From: Trichobilharzia regenti
Lineage: Eukaryota > Platyhelminthes > Trematoda > Strigeidida > Schistosomatidae
DNA: 64,000 nt
Direction of reading: 5' to 3'
NCBI GenBank assembly: GCA_944472135.2
Contig: OX235263.1
Span: 88,506,721-88,570,720 of the forward strand
The notes beneath the pieces are model-generated. The model saw only the letters and a list, made by a program, of their open reading frames with translations. It was not told where the DNA came from and made no database searches. Shown here piece after piece: positions 1 through 10,957 of this stretch (positions are counted from its first letter, which is position 1; each line of letters opens with the position of its first letter). The position numbers were made by a program, and so were the translations under genes.

Positions 1-225
1 ACTCTTGAACGAGCAAAGTAATTACTTATTATTATAGAATTCATTTCTCCCCAGTTAGTTACATTCGCGTATCTGTCTGCTGTTGTTGATTGCTTCTGCT
101 GTGTATTATTATGCTTTTTTGTAATACCTAGGTTCACTTGACTCTGTCAGGGCAGCAAAGCCATAATGCAGGATGACTAAAATAAATATGTTGGATACAA
201 TAAAATAGCATCTGTCTGTCTGTCT

Positions 226-1262
226 TTTTTCGACATAAAACTTTGCACCGATTTGCAGCAGTTCAAGTCACCTCACTACGACCTTTTAGTACACAAAGCA
301 AGAGCAAAAAGTAGAAGAAATGCAAAATAGAGACAGTAGACAGGGATATAAGACAAAAGGAATAGTAATAACGAAGAACAATATAGTTTCATTGGATATG
401 ACAAGTCACAAGGAGTGGATTCATCTGCGCCTTCACTGAGAACGACGATTTTCAGCCATATCACCAATTGTCCGCAGCCACCACTGGGCTTTTACCGTCT
501 CGAGGACCCCAACCAGGAAGTCTACACCTTCCTACGTGGCTGACTGGCTCAAAATCAACTGTTGTGGGTTTTATTGACTGATGAAGCCATGTTTTGGTTT
601 GACCACCACTAGCTAACCGTATTCCAACCTGATTTCCATCCTATGTCAGCTAACATTGCTCATCGGTCGAGGAAGGCGATGACTAGGCATACGTAACACA
701 TGTCCTAACCATCTCCACCGATGTAACTTCACAACCTCGTTGATAGACTTCCCCTCCTTACCTAGAAGTCGACTGAGGTCTAACCTCAATATTGCTCACC
801 CTATTATCCCACTTGACACACACGGGGGATAGAACGCAGGCACCTATGATCAAAGACAGATAGCTAACTGACCAGGCCTTTCATGTCTCCCACTCTCAAT
901 GGTCGGGTCTCATTCGCAGCCAGCCATAAAGGAGGACGGAGTGGACTGCTGAGCAGTACATCCGCCATTTAGTGTATAGCCGGATATCATGTCTACTAAG
1001 CCAGAGACGACGTAAACTGGCATATGCAAAACTACCCCTCTGTATCCGTGCTGAGATTTCGCCGGAGATCAACCCATTGGGGCTGATGGTACTTCCCAAA
1101 TAAGTGAAGCGGTCAACGTGTTCTACCACTTCACTTCCTATTTCTAAACTAGGAGTTAGCGTAGTCCAGTCCTGTAGCGTCATTTTACATTTGACAGGAG
1201 CGAATCGTATGCCAAACATTCGTAGATTGCAGATCAAGGTGTTAAGAAGACTCTGCATGTTG
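226..1262 (-). pseudogene. Non-LTR retrotransposon remnant: C-terminal RT fragment plus 3' UTR
   Basis: On the minus strand, 1,258 down to 896 encodes an open stretch of 120 residues with the post-palm/thumb signature of LINE reverse transcriptases: FTYLGSTISPNG, then an Arg/Ser-rich stretch, then VHSVLLYGW. The frame breaks after that, and about 400 bp of decayed C-terminal coding sequence follows. The last part (about 230-470) is a 3' UTR-like segment that recurs at 10.96-11.18 kb in the same orientation. This family differs from the RTE at 42.8-46.1 kb. I do not assign a clade; CR1-like or another RTE-like family are possible. It has several stops and shifts and no palm domain, so it is dead. 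Confidence 0.75.
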
Positions 1263-1914
1263 TCAGCATCTTCACCTGCGATGCAGGACTATATCATCTG
1301 CATGTAAGTAGCATCTAAATGTGTGCACTCTCTTTCTCTATTCTTTTTTCTTTTAGATTTGTGTTGTCTTCTACGCGTGTAAAGATACTCTTCAATTTTT
1401 CCGTTCTACACTACATGCTAAGGTAAGATTTCTGTTTCATGTAGCGTATACATTTAGTTTGAAAAGTGTGAAATTTTTCCCTTATCATGAATGAAAAGTC
1501 AGTCTAAACCAAAAAAATATTCTATAGGTGTGTTGACACAACAGCGAAAGAGTTTTGTGGTTTCCGCCCGATGTCCCGGGATGCGGCTTTTTTCTTTTGT
1601 TTGGTGTGCCTCAGTAGCATACTTATCACTCCTGCCCTGTGACATGGCAGCAGGAAGTGCGGTCGTTGTTAATCCGGGCCACGGCCGATCCGGCATGAAA
1701 TTTTGTGATTTTGTATTGGACATGATGTTGGATTGGGTAGCTGCTTTTTGTTTAACCGCTATCCAAACAACCTGCCTGGCATGGTAGGACCTCAAGAGAC
1801 ATAAGTCTCAGCCAGTATAGCTTGAATAGATCATTGCGGTGTTCAAGCCCGACCACCGCGTCAAGGTAGCAGCTTTCGGTCGCGAAAGAAGACAAAACTA
1901 AAATTTAATAATTC
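1263..1914. other. No gene recognised
   Basis: A somewhat GC-richer patch at 1,550-1,880 is open in overlapping frames on both strands (98 codons each), but neither translation shows a recognisable domain, signal peptide or splice context. I see no repeat partner elsewhere in the window. Probably an old interspersed repeat or intergenic DNA. Confidence 0.4.
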
Positions 1915-3010
1915 CTATTGTAGCATTAAGAACAGACTCTTCTCAACGACGAATTTACTACCAAGCTCTACAATCGGATATACATGGTTTTACTCAAGAA
2001 ATTATATCCGGTGAAGGAATTAGGTCGAAGGTGTGAATATATGAAATAATAATAATAGTATGAAATGAAATGAAAATATTTGTCATTATAATCATAGTTA
2101 AATGTCAATCAATTTCATATAAATAATAATGCTTAAAGTGCATGGATTTTGGAAAGGGGTTTATGATTACAGTTCACCTACTCCTCTTGTGTAGCAAGGT
2201 ACACTGGGCATAGCCAGAGAACGCCGCTTTCCGCACGGATACGGGGACATATTCCAGCTGCATGGTTTTGCAAGGGAGAAGTGAAGGGAGTGTGCGAAGC
2301 TCTATTCTAGAAAACACTTGATCGACCGCTGTCGCCCTACCAACCCTGACTACGATTTTAAGATCATCTATCGAATCCATGATAACTTTCTGCATTTTCT
2401 TCGTTGCAAACTTGTAAAGACAGTGGAGGCCTTGGTCATTCATGAATTTAAGCCAGCCAGACCTTTGTGGTACAAAAGAAGTATGTACAATCCCTACTTC
2501 TGCCTTAACCGTAGAGGGATAGACATTTATTTATGTATTTTGTTTATTTAGTTAATCTATGTACCTTTCCCTCATTACTAAGATTATTACTATTATTATT
2601 ATTACTATTCTTACTTTGAATTGTTTCCGGTTGTCCCACTTGTCATTCTAAATTCAAAAAGAATTTTTTTTACAATATTGAATTCTATCTTATCAAATTT
2701 CACACCACGTTATGTAATGTTTTATATTAGTTTACTAAGCTTATATTTGTACACCCCTTCCAAACATCTATGCATAGTATGAATTATTTTACATATGACA
2801 TTGATTGTTTTACCACTTGACACACCTAACTGTGATTACAATCACAAACATTTCATTTGCGTTTCATACTATTATTATTATTTCATGTATTCACACCCTT
2901 GATTGAGTCCCCACACCGGATAAAATTTTTTCAAAACCGTATGTATATATATCCGATTGCACAGCTTGAAAATAAATTCGTTGTTGAAGCGAGTCTCTCC
3001 TTTGAATATT
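1915..3010 (+). mobile_element. Penelope-like element fragment with inverted terminal repeats
   Basis: Sequence at about 1,920-2,065 reappears in reverse complement at about 2,868-3,010, giving inverted terminal repeats. Between them, 2,318-2,515 (+) encodes a run typical of the end of Penelope-like GIY-YIG endonucleases: FKIIYRI, then a conserved thr/glu-ala helix (VKTVEALVIHEF), then the closing YKRSMYNP motif. A 5'-truncated body flanked by an inverted terminal copy is the usual shape of Penelope insertions. The frame upstream of 2,318 is broken. The family differs from the other Penelope copies here. Confidence 0.65.
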
Positions 3011-3299
3011 GTGTTCTTTAATCTAAAATCACCTACAAGATAAATTGTAACAACTGAGGAAAATACCATGTCAGGCAGAATGGGCGCCCTTCTCATTTAC
3101 GATCATAAACTGGCTGTCCAAAGCCATTATATCCGCCCCCTTCCTCCATATCAAAGCATGCAGACTACCGGGCGGGGGGTACCGATTTCGACTGAGAAAA
3201 TGTAAAAATGCTCAGGAATTTCTAGAGGCTTTGTGCCTGGACGAATCTGCAATGCACATACACTGACTGACATAAATGAAATCTATCAATCAATAAAAA
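3011..3299. other. No gene recognised
   Basis: Short unique-looking AT-rich stretch with no coding potential or repeat partner that I can support. Confidence 0.4.
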
Positions 3300-3490
3300 A
3301 CGAGGTCACATGGGCTTCGGTTCTGGGTCGACGTCACTCTTAAACCTTGTTAAGCGCCGGCATTAAACGCGGTAAAGAGAGAAGGTTGGACGTGAGGCCA
3401 AGACCTTCACTCCGTAAAAATAAAAAAGCCACTGTTACGTGAACGTTACAGCTCAAGTCTCAAGCCTTATGTTTTCCTCGAAACTCAAAA
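3300..3490 (+). repeat. tRNA-headed composite SINE (diverged copy)
   Basis: Contains the body block starting at GGTAAAGAGAGAAGG, then a TCCGTAAAA block, and ends in the RTE-like tail AAGCCTTATGTT. The tRNA-like head is strongly decayed. It is the same family as the better copy at 7,372-7,605. Confidence 0.6.
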
Positions 3491-3550
3491 TAGTAAAAAA
3501 AATTACTAAGTCACGTTAGAAATGTATACATACATGCTCTTAGTAAAGTT

Positions 3551-3735
3551 ACAGGATTTTATCATGAGCTGACTTCAGTTAGAGAACCATCGGAAAACCA
3601 CCTGGGAGTACTGAACAGCTGTTTCGTCCTATTTTGGGATTCTTCATCAGTACGCACCCACCGACAGGGTTCGAACCCAGGATCTTCTGGTTACAGGGCC
3701 AGCGTGCTCGTACGGTCCGATGACCAGCCCATGAA
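3551..3735 (-). repeat. Hammerhead-bearing SINE, family 2
   Basis: On the minus strand it begins with a pol III B-box-like GGGTTCGAACCC (near 3,670-3,682), continues into a hammerhead-like fold at 3,608-3,653, and ends in the family tail containing CAGCTCATGAT. Other copies lie at 7.05, 18.2, 18.55, 26.55, 30.15, 59.7 and 63.25 kb. Confidence 0.75.
3608..3653 (-). ncRNA. Hammerhead ribozyme-like fold (core mutated)
   Basis: Read on the minus strand: stem I GTACTG pairs with CAGTAC. The core reads ATGAAGA where CTGANGA is required, so the invariant C3 is A. Stem II is ATCC/GGA, then GAAA. Stem III is ACAG/CTGU, directly joined with almost no loop. The cleavage triplet would be GUU. The stems are well kept but the C3 change should abolish or greatly weaken cleavage. 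Type I topology, as in schistosome Sm-alpha ribozymes. Confidence 0.6.
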
Positions 3736-4199
3736 TTCTAACTTATGTTAATTCACGGCATAGCTCGACGCCCGACCAGCTGTACCCTACTGGTCACGAC
3801 TTCTCACGAAAAGTAAAAGTAAAGTGTCTTGCTAACGAGATTTTCAATGTAAGGTAGTTATTCTTTCTCACATTTCCACTTTATATATATATATCTTAGA
3901 GTTTGTTAGGTAATGTTTTGTTCTCGTTCTTTTTTCAGCCGTATACAATCGAATCAAATACACCATCGAATGAAGTTTGTTATATGTGCCTTGAACTATA
4001 CACTATTGTTGGTGTTCTACCTTGCGGTGTAAGTGCATGCCTTTTTTGCTTTCGTTTGCTTCATTTTACTGATCTTTGTTGCACACTGGAATGTAATCCA
4101 TACAACTGATATCACTCATCAGCCACTCGAGTTGAAGTAATTGAAGTTTAGATTTAAACTCTGGACATATTAGTTTAAATCTTTATATATTCCCATTTT
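3736..4199. other. No gene recognised
   Basis: AT-rich sequence between two repeats; the open frame at 3,903-4,109 (+) has no recognisable domain and no repeat partner. Confidence 0.4.
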
Positions 4200-5576
4200 T
4201 AATATTAGAATAAGACGTATAAGTGAACAATATTGTTGTTTTCAATTAGATCTTCTTCAGGCTTTACTCTAATTTACATAGATTTATATATAAAAATATT
4301 GAACCAATGATGGTGATTTTGTGGATCAAATAATAATAATATTGTAAATGTTTTGAACGTCCTTAATAACGATAACAAAATATTGATAATAAGGTTTATG
4401 TTGTGCCGCTTCTATGTGTGTCTACAAATATAGTTGCTCCCGTCGAGAGAGCTATATACGGTGAACACCTAGATAGCTTAACAAACGTATTAATCAGCAT
4501 CTTCCTTTGTGGTTCGAAAAAGGTCAAATTAAATCTGTAAGAAATTCTATTTTGACACATTTGATTGGTAGTGGTCACCATGCGGATAGAAGAAGAAGTG
4601 CCTTCAAAGTTATGTGCCGCATTTCTTCCAGCGTTTCGAACGGAATTCGAACCCGCCTTTTACACATAGCCGAAGCTAAGGGAATTAATTCGAGAGAACA
4701 ATCCTAGGGTCTTGGTATACAAAAGAAGTTTGGTCTACCTTTGTCTCTCTGTTATGTACTCGTCGAGTAGTTGATAGTCCTGACGCGGAAAAAGGGAAAT
4801 CAGAAGACCACCAGGTTTACGAAGATACTTGTATTTTCCAGACAAGGAAAATAAATGTCACACAAGAGTGTGAGTGAAACGGTACGAGTGTACGAAACGT
4901 GTGAACAAGAAAAATAAAGCAAGAGTATATATGAAAATGTCCAATACACATGAACCAGTAAGATAACGTCTTACCATGATTGGTTGTAATGTCATGTGGT
5001 AACAAGGTCACACATGTTTATTTTGTTAGTGGATAGACAAAAGCATATTGTCAGTTATAATGGAATATCGATCCATATACACAGCAAAATATAACAGACT
5101 GTCAAAACAAAACACACATCATGTGGATACATATCAATATATATGTCAGCGTCTTACATGATTGGTTGTAATGTCATGTGATAACAAGGTTACACATGTT
5201 TATTTAGTTAGTGGACAGACGAAAGCATATTGTCAGTTATAATGGAATATCGATCCATATACACAGCAAAATATAATAGACTGTCATAAACAAAACACAC
5301 ATCATGTGGATGCACATCACTCTCCCTTGATTCGTCCAGGTAAATTCCAATCGAAACCCTCCCACCCTTTCTTATTATGCACATATTACTAGCTTTGTTA
5401 TTCTTATCGCCATCTGCATACACCTTATTTTCAATATTTTGTTATCATTATAATCATCGTTATTAACGACGTTCAAAACATTTACAACATTATTATTGTT
5501 TAATCCGCAAACTCGCCTGAAGAAGATCTAATTGAAAACAACAATATTGTTCACTTATACGTCTTGTTCTAACATT
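4200..5576 (+). mobile_element. Penelope-like element, 5'-truncated, with inverted terminal repeats
   Basis: Sequence at about 4,200-4,262 returns in reverse complement at about 5,515-5,576, giving inverted termini. Downstream of the left terminus, 4,490-4,760 (+) encodes the C-terminal part of a Penelope GIY-YIG endonuclease: a KGQIKSVRNSILTHLIGSGHH stretch (4,516-4,580), FKVMCRI, then LLHIAEAKGI and IQKKFGLPLSL after a stop. No reverse transcriptase palm is present. The 3' half holds a two-copy tandem repeat. Each terminus reads CTGAAGA...GAAA...TTC outward, a weak hammerhead-like arrangement. Confidence 0.75.
4966..5325. repeat. Two tandem copies of a ~183-bp unit
   Basis: The segment starting CGTCTTACCATGATTGG at about 4,966 repeats with an offset of 183 bp, starting at about 5,150. 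The two copies differ by scattered substitutions and a few indels. The duplication lies inside the Penelope-like element, in its presumed 3' non-coding part. Confidence 0.9.
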
Positions 5577-6000
5577 AGTTCAAAACAGAATGTCGCATAT
5601 ATGCTATTGAATCATACATCTCCACAGATGACAGTAAACAGTTTCATCAATGTTTTTTTGTTTTTCTAATTTTGAATGAATCATTAGTAGTATAAATCCA
5701 TAAGTCAATATAAAACTGAAGCATGAACATTTCCATTCTGTTTATCAATCGATATTTCTTTAATAATGTATGTTATCACCTGCCAGTCATTGAGTAGCAT
5801 ATCATACACACATACATACACATGCACATCAAGTGTTTTTTCTTCTCTATGTGCTGCATTTTATGTTCAGTTATTTAAGTAAGAAGAAATGATTTAAAGA
5901 GGCTACTATCTGCAATGATTTTCTTGATTACGGGCGGTGGACTGGATGATGCGACCGACAGGCAGCAGGCAACAAGGAGACAGGCATAAAATGGATCCAT
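5577..6000. other. No gene recognised
   Basis: AT-rich sequence with a short CA-rich patch near 5,806-5,830. No coding signal or repeat partner seen. Confidence 0.4.
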
Positions 6001-6835
6001 ACAAAAACTTGGAGGATTTGAACTTCGGTGTTGATGAGATGTGGCTGATTTCCAACAACTTCAGGTGATGAACATAGAGAAGACAGAGGTGTTGAAGATT
6101 CCTAGCCAACAGCAACAGACAACAATTAGCATAAATGGGAGAAATCTGAGAGAAGCAACCTCCTTCACCTACCAACGTACCTACCTGGGAAGCATCGTTT
6201 CAACTACAGGGGGACGGAACTGATGAGGATATCAAAGTGAGGATCGGGAGAGCAAGGCAATCTTTGATTACTTTCTGTGGAGATCAACAGGACTGATTGA
6301 CAAAGCATGAAAATGAAAATAATAACCAATTTTCAACTCGAATGTGAATTCAGTGCTACATGCAATACGGATCAGAGACTTGGCACTGTGCCGCACCGCG
6401 TCACGAAGGGCACTTCCAACAAACTACAGACTTCCATCAACATCTGTCTTCGCTCAATATCAGATGGCCGGTCAGAAAAGATCAGCAACAGGGATCTCTG
6501 GAAGCGAACCAACTCAGCAGGAACCAAATGTGCAACAAATAATCAGGAATAAATGGAGGTAGATTGTCCATACTCTGAGAAAACCATCAAGTGAGTGACA
6601 TCACATACCAGGCCGTCGATCGAGTGGAACCGAATGTGAAGCGGCGAGCTTGTCGTCAGTGTCAAAGTGACATGGAGGCAAATGTCATGCGAGGAGGAGA
6701 CGAAAGCATGTGGGTAGATGTGGAGGCAGGTAATGAAAGCGTTGGCGGAGAACCGAACTCAATAGAGACGTGCATGGCTCAAGCCTTATGTTCATCTAGA
6801 AGATAAAGGAGACAATAATGTAATAATAATCGTGT
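6001..6835 (+). pseudogene. Decayed RTE-type LINE, 3' end
   Basis: Frame fragments match the C-terminal third of the intact RT at 42.8 kb: NIEKTEVLKI, ISINGRNLREATSFTY, YLGSIVSTTGG, then shifted pieces for the arm region (LQTSINICLRSI, ISNRDLWK) and the tail (AQALCSSRR). It ends with the family's 3' tail AAGCCTTATGTTCATCTAG and a TAATAATAA-type run near 6,815-6,830. Several frameshifts and stops make it non-functional. Confidence 0.85.
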
Positions 6836-7030
6836 AGATCACGTCATTTTTTTGGAAAGAACTTTTGTTTCATTCTCTCTAATATTGTTTTACTGGACAG
6901 TTGTTATCTTTAAAAAAGTTGAACGTGCATCATGGTTGAACTTTTAGGATGTCAGTCGAATATACTTATATCATTACAGTTTGTGAGCACCTAGCATTAA
7001 GACGCAAATTCATCAAACACCAATACTTCT

Positions 7031-7195
7031 GTGTTATGAGAACCTGGTTCGAACCCGTCGGTGTGCGTGCGTACGCTGAAGAGTCCCAATCTAGGACGAA
7101 AAGATAGCTATCCAGTACTCCCAGGTTTTCCAGTGGTTCTCTAACTGATGTCAGCTCGTGATGAAATCCTCTATGCGATCCAACGAAATCCCTAC
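7031..7195 (+). repeat. Hammerhead-bearing SINE, family 2
   Basis: Plus-strand copy. B-box-like GGTTCGAACCC at 7,046-7,056, ribozyme-like fold at 7,069-7,118, then the tail with TCAGCTCGTGATGAAATCC ending at about 7,172. Same family as 3,551-3,735. Confidence 0.75.
7069..7118 (+). ncRNA. Hammerhead ribozyme-like fold
   Basis: CTGAAGA at 7,076-7,082 satisfies the CUGANGA core. Stem II is GTCC/GGAC (7,083-7,097), followed by GAAA at 7,098-7,101, a palindromic stem III strand GATAGCTATC, and a cleavage triplet ATC ending at 7,112. Stem I pairs only in part (GTAC with AGTAC, with a bulged A). Two extra bases before stem III probably misplace it. Core bases are kept, stems are imperfect; activity uncertain. 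Confidence 0.55.
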
Positions 7196-7321
7196 AAAAC
7201 CAATACTTGAAAACTATTATATATGTATACATATATCATATTTTACTGAAGTTTTCTCGAGTTCATATAATAAATGAACGGAATATTACTGAATCATTTG
7301 TGACTGTAAATAATCACCTTT

Positions 7322-7879
7322 TGGTGAGAGTTGGCTGTTAGTCAAAATTGGTGGGCAGTAATTTACGTCAAGTGCGTCCGTGGCATATAGCGGTTAGGAG
7401 GCTCGCCGACCATGCACATGGTCCGGAGTTCGATCCCCGGCCAATGCACTCCTTTACTCGCTACGCTAGAAATAATGGTGGTAAAGAGGAAAGGTTGGGC
7501 ATGAGGCTAGCAACCCCATCCTGTAAAATAAATACTGCTACAGAAACTTCAAACCACTAGCTTGGAGCCCCCTATGTTCCACTGGGGAACGTAAAGAAAA
7601 AAAATTTTACGTCAATGTTTATGTTCCCAATATCGGTCGTAAGAAAAATGAGAAGAAAGGCTGTGGATAGGGGGATACAGTTAACATACAGATGATCTGA
7701 CATTCAAGAAACAGACACAAAGAGATGCAAGGTTAACTTTCAGAGAGAAACATCCAATCAGAGGACTGCGTTTGTCTGCTAACAATAATCTATAATAATA
7801 ATGTACATGAAAATCTATAAATATGTGTTGATTTCTTAATAAACGATCTGTTGCCTGGTCATTGTCTTCTGTTGTTACA
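7322..7879 (+). mobile_element. Solo-LTR-type repeat split by a SINE
   Basis: Starts TGGTGAGAG, ends TTGTTACA, and contains TTAATAAACGATC near the 3' end, which looks like an LTR polyadenylation signal (AATAAA) before U5. Relatives: 14,650-14,940 (+), 16,745-17,575 (-, split), 33,072-33,365 (-) and 54,800-55,093 (+, about 294 bp). No gag/pol sequence lies next to any copy. A SINE interrupts this copy at 7,372-7,605. I saw no convincing target duplication for the LTR itself. Confidence 0.6.
7372..7605 (+). mobile_element. Composite SINE (tRNA head + both RTE ends) with 10-bp target duplication
   Basis: Inserted in the LTR above. The target TTTACGTCAA is at 7,362-7,371 and again at 7,606-7,615. 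The head has a pol III A box-like TAGCGGTTAGGAGGCTCG and a B box GAGTTCGATCCCC (about 7,390-7,440). The body (about 7,470-7,545) matches the 5' UTR of the RTE at 45.9-46.05 kb. The tail GAGCCCCCTATGTTCCACT matches the extreme 3' end of the RTE. The element ends in an A-rich run. Confidence 0.85.
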
Positions 7880-8373
7880 ACCTAATAGGATTGGATGACA
7901 AACACCTGAGTGTTAAAACACAAACAAACAAACGATGTTTATTGAGTTGTCTAGTCATGTCGAGAACATTCTCTTTTTTTCCTAATCACAAATGTATACT
8001 TGATCGATACTTTCGTAACAGGATGTAGTTGGCATCCTAGAATATAAAATCCAACTAGCCGCTATCTTGTTCTGATTGATGTTATAGTCTCCCTGTGTCT
8101 GTCATCTTCAGTGATATACTTCTTCCTATATCCTTCATTTCTTCTTGTCGGAAATAAAGTACAGTTGAAAACTAGAAAATATCGTAGATGACCAGTTTAA
8201 AATTAATCGAATGCTGACTACTGACCGACTACTGAAATGGAAAACCCAGAGTTCGCTGAGAAGTCGTTACCAGTGTTTGTGTGTATGTTTTTGGTCAACA
8301 AAGATGGCTGTGAGAAACAGGTATTGACTAGTAGTAGGTGGTTGCGCTGCATATATTGAGCCATTGAATTTTA
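7880..8373. other. No gene recognised
   Basis: AT-rich, no coding or repeat signal that I can support apart from short homopolymer runs. Confidence 0.4.
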
Positions 8374-9535
8374 ATGTAGAAAAAAATTCCCATTTAGACA
8401 TTTGGAAAACAGAAAGATTGAGCGAAGAAATATTCACTTTTCAGTTAGATCCTCATTTCTGGCTCTACCCAAATATATATAGCATTTTTATTACAATACA
8501 CAATAATTTACCAATCAAGCGGCACTGATATGTTTGTTAACAATAATTAAACAATGTCAAAATGTCAATGGGGTGATAATTAACGAAGAAAATTAATACA
8601 GATTTAAAAGGTAGAAATGGTTAGAATAAATTCATTTGACAAGTATAACACGTAATTAAAGATGAAGTGGTCAAAATTAATAAAAAATAAAATAATTTGG
8701 ACAATTATAATTTTAAATGTTTAGAGCGACGGGGGTGGGCGAAGTAGTCCGGTCGATGCATTCGTGTAGCGATGGCCAAAGTAAGGAAAGTGGCTGTACA
8801 AATTTCTTCTGAACACACAGGTTTGGCTTCTTCAGGTGGATTCCTATTGCTTCAGCTGTATGTAGAAGACGAACTTGTAGAGCAAAATTAAGATTAGTAG
8901 TATTGCGATAGATAATTTTAAATGCTGTTTTAATATCAACCTTATGCTCACTACCTACAAGGTGTGCTAAAATGGAGCTACGAATAGATTTGTTTGTCCC
9001 TTGCTTAACAATGTTGGATGATGTTCGGAAATACGATGATGAACCTGCCTAATTGTACGCACAATGTGGCTGACTCTGCAGCTGCAATCAAACTGGTAGA
9101 TACACATAGAGGAGGAGGCAAATTTAGGCAGTTTATCCTTATTTCTCGAACGTAGAATAGGGGTAGTTTTGAAGAGACAACGTACCTCTGCTGCATAATA
9201 AGCTCTTTTAACTCCATTCTTCAGGCGTTGTGTTATTTCGCTGATGTCACTGAGGAACTGCAATTTTATGAACATTAGTTTTTTTCGGAACTGTTGCCAT
9301 ACTGACTCTCCTTGGTGCTAAATTCATATTTTTCTCAATGAATTTATCTGGATAACCATTTTTTTCTAAGTAATTCTCTAATAGTCTTAAGCTCCCCATT
9401 GAGGTAGTCGTCTGAACATATGAAACTAGCTCTATGAACCAGGCACTTTACAAGGTTACGTTTATATTTCAGAGGTACAAAACTCAAACCTGTTTTTGTA
9501 GGTTTCCTATACACCCTCCTCCTTAGTATGCCATC
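8374..9535 (-). mobile_element. Penelope-like element, 5'-truncated (GIY-YIG and RT thumb)
   Basis: Minus strand. From 9,535 downward it encodes a decayed RT thumb (RRRVYRKPTKTGLSFVPLKY region), then at 9,275-8,967 a GIY-YIG-type stretch: RNKDKLPKF, a Cys pair in QFDCSCRVSHIVRTIRQ, then HHRISEHHPTLLSKGQTN. It continues frame-shifted to about 8,800 (LLHTAEAIGIH, VQKKFVQPLSL). The 3' non-coding part (8,374-8,740) is shared with the nested element at 12,283-12,905. Frameshifts and 5' truncation indicate a dead copy. Confidence 0.8.
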
Positions 9536-9719
9536 TTTCCTTGAGTTCTCTCATTAACTGAATGGTCAATGGACTCGTCTCGTAACCTGAAGGTGTTTAG
9601 TTCGATTTCCTTTTCGGGTGAGTAATACTGAGTAGTTCCAAACAAACTATGGAGACAGCTAATCTAGTGTTTAGTGGTTGTTTATAATCTAATTTGAAAT
9701 CAGTCCTGCCGGGGATGTT
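9536..9719. other. No gene recognised
   Basis: Short spacer between the Penelope-like element and a SINE; no features seen. Confidence 0.4.
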
Positions 9720-9965
9720 GCCTTTGTGTGTCGTCGATGTCACAACGGTAGAATGTTCGTCGACCACGCACGCACACATGTGGTTCGAGTTTCGATCGTC
9801 GGCCACAGACGCACTCCTCCTTTACCTTGCTAAGTCAATAATAAGACCGGTAAAGAGGGAAGGTTAGGTGGCAGCACTGCTAACGAAACTTTAAGCCTCT
9901 AGCTGAAGCCTTCCCCCACCCCTATATTCCGATTCCACTGGGGGGGGGGGCTTAAAGGAATACCA
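9720..9965 (+). repeat. tRNA-headed composite SINE
   Basis: B box-like GAGTTTCGATCGTC at about 9,786, body GGTAAAGAGGGAAGGTTAGG at 9,849-9,868, and an RTE-like tail with TATATTCCGATTCCACT, followed by a run of ten G. Same family as 7,372-7,605. Confidence 0.8.
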
Positions 9966-10957
9966 AAAATACCCATTTTGTGATATCAATAAAAATATAT
10001 GGGATTTACGTATAAAACTATGTTTTCTTTTATTCTTTCGACTATTTATTTTTTTCTAGCATAAATTTTGTGCTAAATGTACATCACGTTGGTGTAATGC
10101 ATTCACTAGTTGTCCATGCTGTTCCAGTCAAGAGTTACAGACAAATTCAAAATGGCGTGATGGATCAATGGATTTATTCATTCAATTTTATTGATGCATA
10201 AGTGCGCGTATTAACGGTTGTTATATATTTTTTTTTCTTAAAAATTTCCTTATTATTTCTATTGATTTGACATTCATTCCTTAGATTTTCCTTTTATAAA
10301 CTAAAAAAATAATCACATTTTTTTCAGAAATAATAATAATATGACAAGGTTTTTGTGGATGTGTACGTGGGTGGGTTCGAATCCCCACTCCGCCTACGCA
10401 TACACACATCAAACTGTCTGTTTTGTGGCTCATATCCTACAAGGTTTATTTGTTTTCTTTTTTTCTATTCATATTTTTATTGATTGACGTACATTGTCTG
10501 TATGTGTGCGTGTGTGTGTGTATGTATGTGTTTTTTTTGAGTCACTCTATGCACATATGTGTTTAAATCCATTTCTGTTTGTGTATGTGTGTGTGCTAAT
10601 GGCTGTGAGAATAATTAAATTGTATTTTGTTTTGTCCTTTTTTTATAGACTTTTTATTAAAATAATATATCTCATTTAGTTTTTGTTGTGATGAAGTCTT
10701 TTGTGTTTTGTAGACGAAAAAAATGAGTCTTCTTCAACTGATTCTTTTTATTGACACGATATTAGAAATATAATATAATTTATATTTTATTTTCATGTTT
10801 CTATGCCTTTCACTTCTCTTCAATGTGTGTTTCTTAATATCGGTCTATGAGAGAGTGGGGGAGAGCAGTAGGTTAAGAAGAGGGTTGGGGTAGATTTAGT
10901 TAATAGTCTTGAAAGATCTGTGACATGATTTTATCCACCTAATCGACTGACTGACTG
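9966..10957. other. No gene; low-complexity TG-rich DNA
   Basis: Contains a TG/CG dinucleotide-rich microsatellite at about 10,497-10,530 and (TG)n fragments to 10,595. T-rich tracts follow. The 61-codon frame here is only a reading of the microsatellite. Confidence 0.6.

Noticed and set aside
1491..1795. Two overlapping open frames on opposite strands (98 codons each)
   Set aside because: No domain, no splice or start context, and openness on both strands is explained by local GC content.
4200..4262. Hammerhead in the terminus of the 4.2-5.6 kb Penelope element
   Set aside because: CTGAAGA and GAAA are present on the outward strand, but stem II cannot pair properly, so I do not call a ribozyme.
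7390..7445. Possible tRNA gene
   Set aside because: A and B box-like motifs are present, but there is no clover-leaf acceptor stem and the sequence continues into SINE body.
10494..10679. 61-codon frame rich in Val/Cys
   Set aside because: Translation of a TG-rich microsatellite followed by T-rich DNA.
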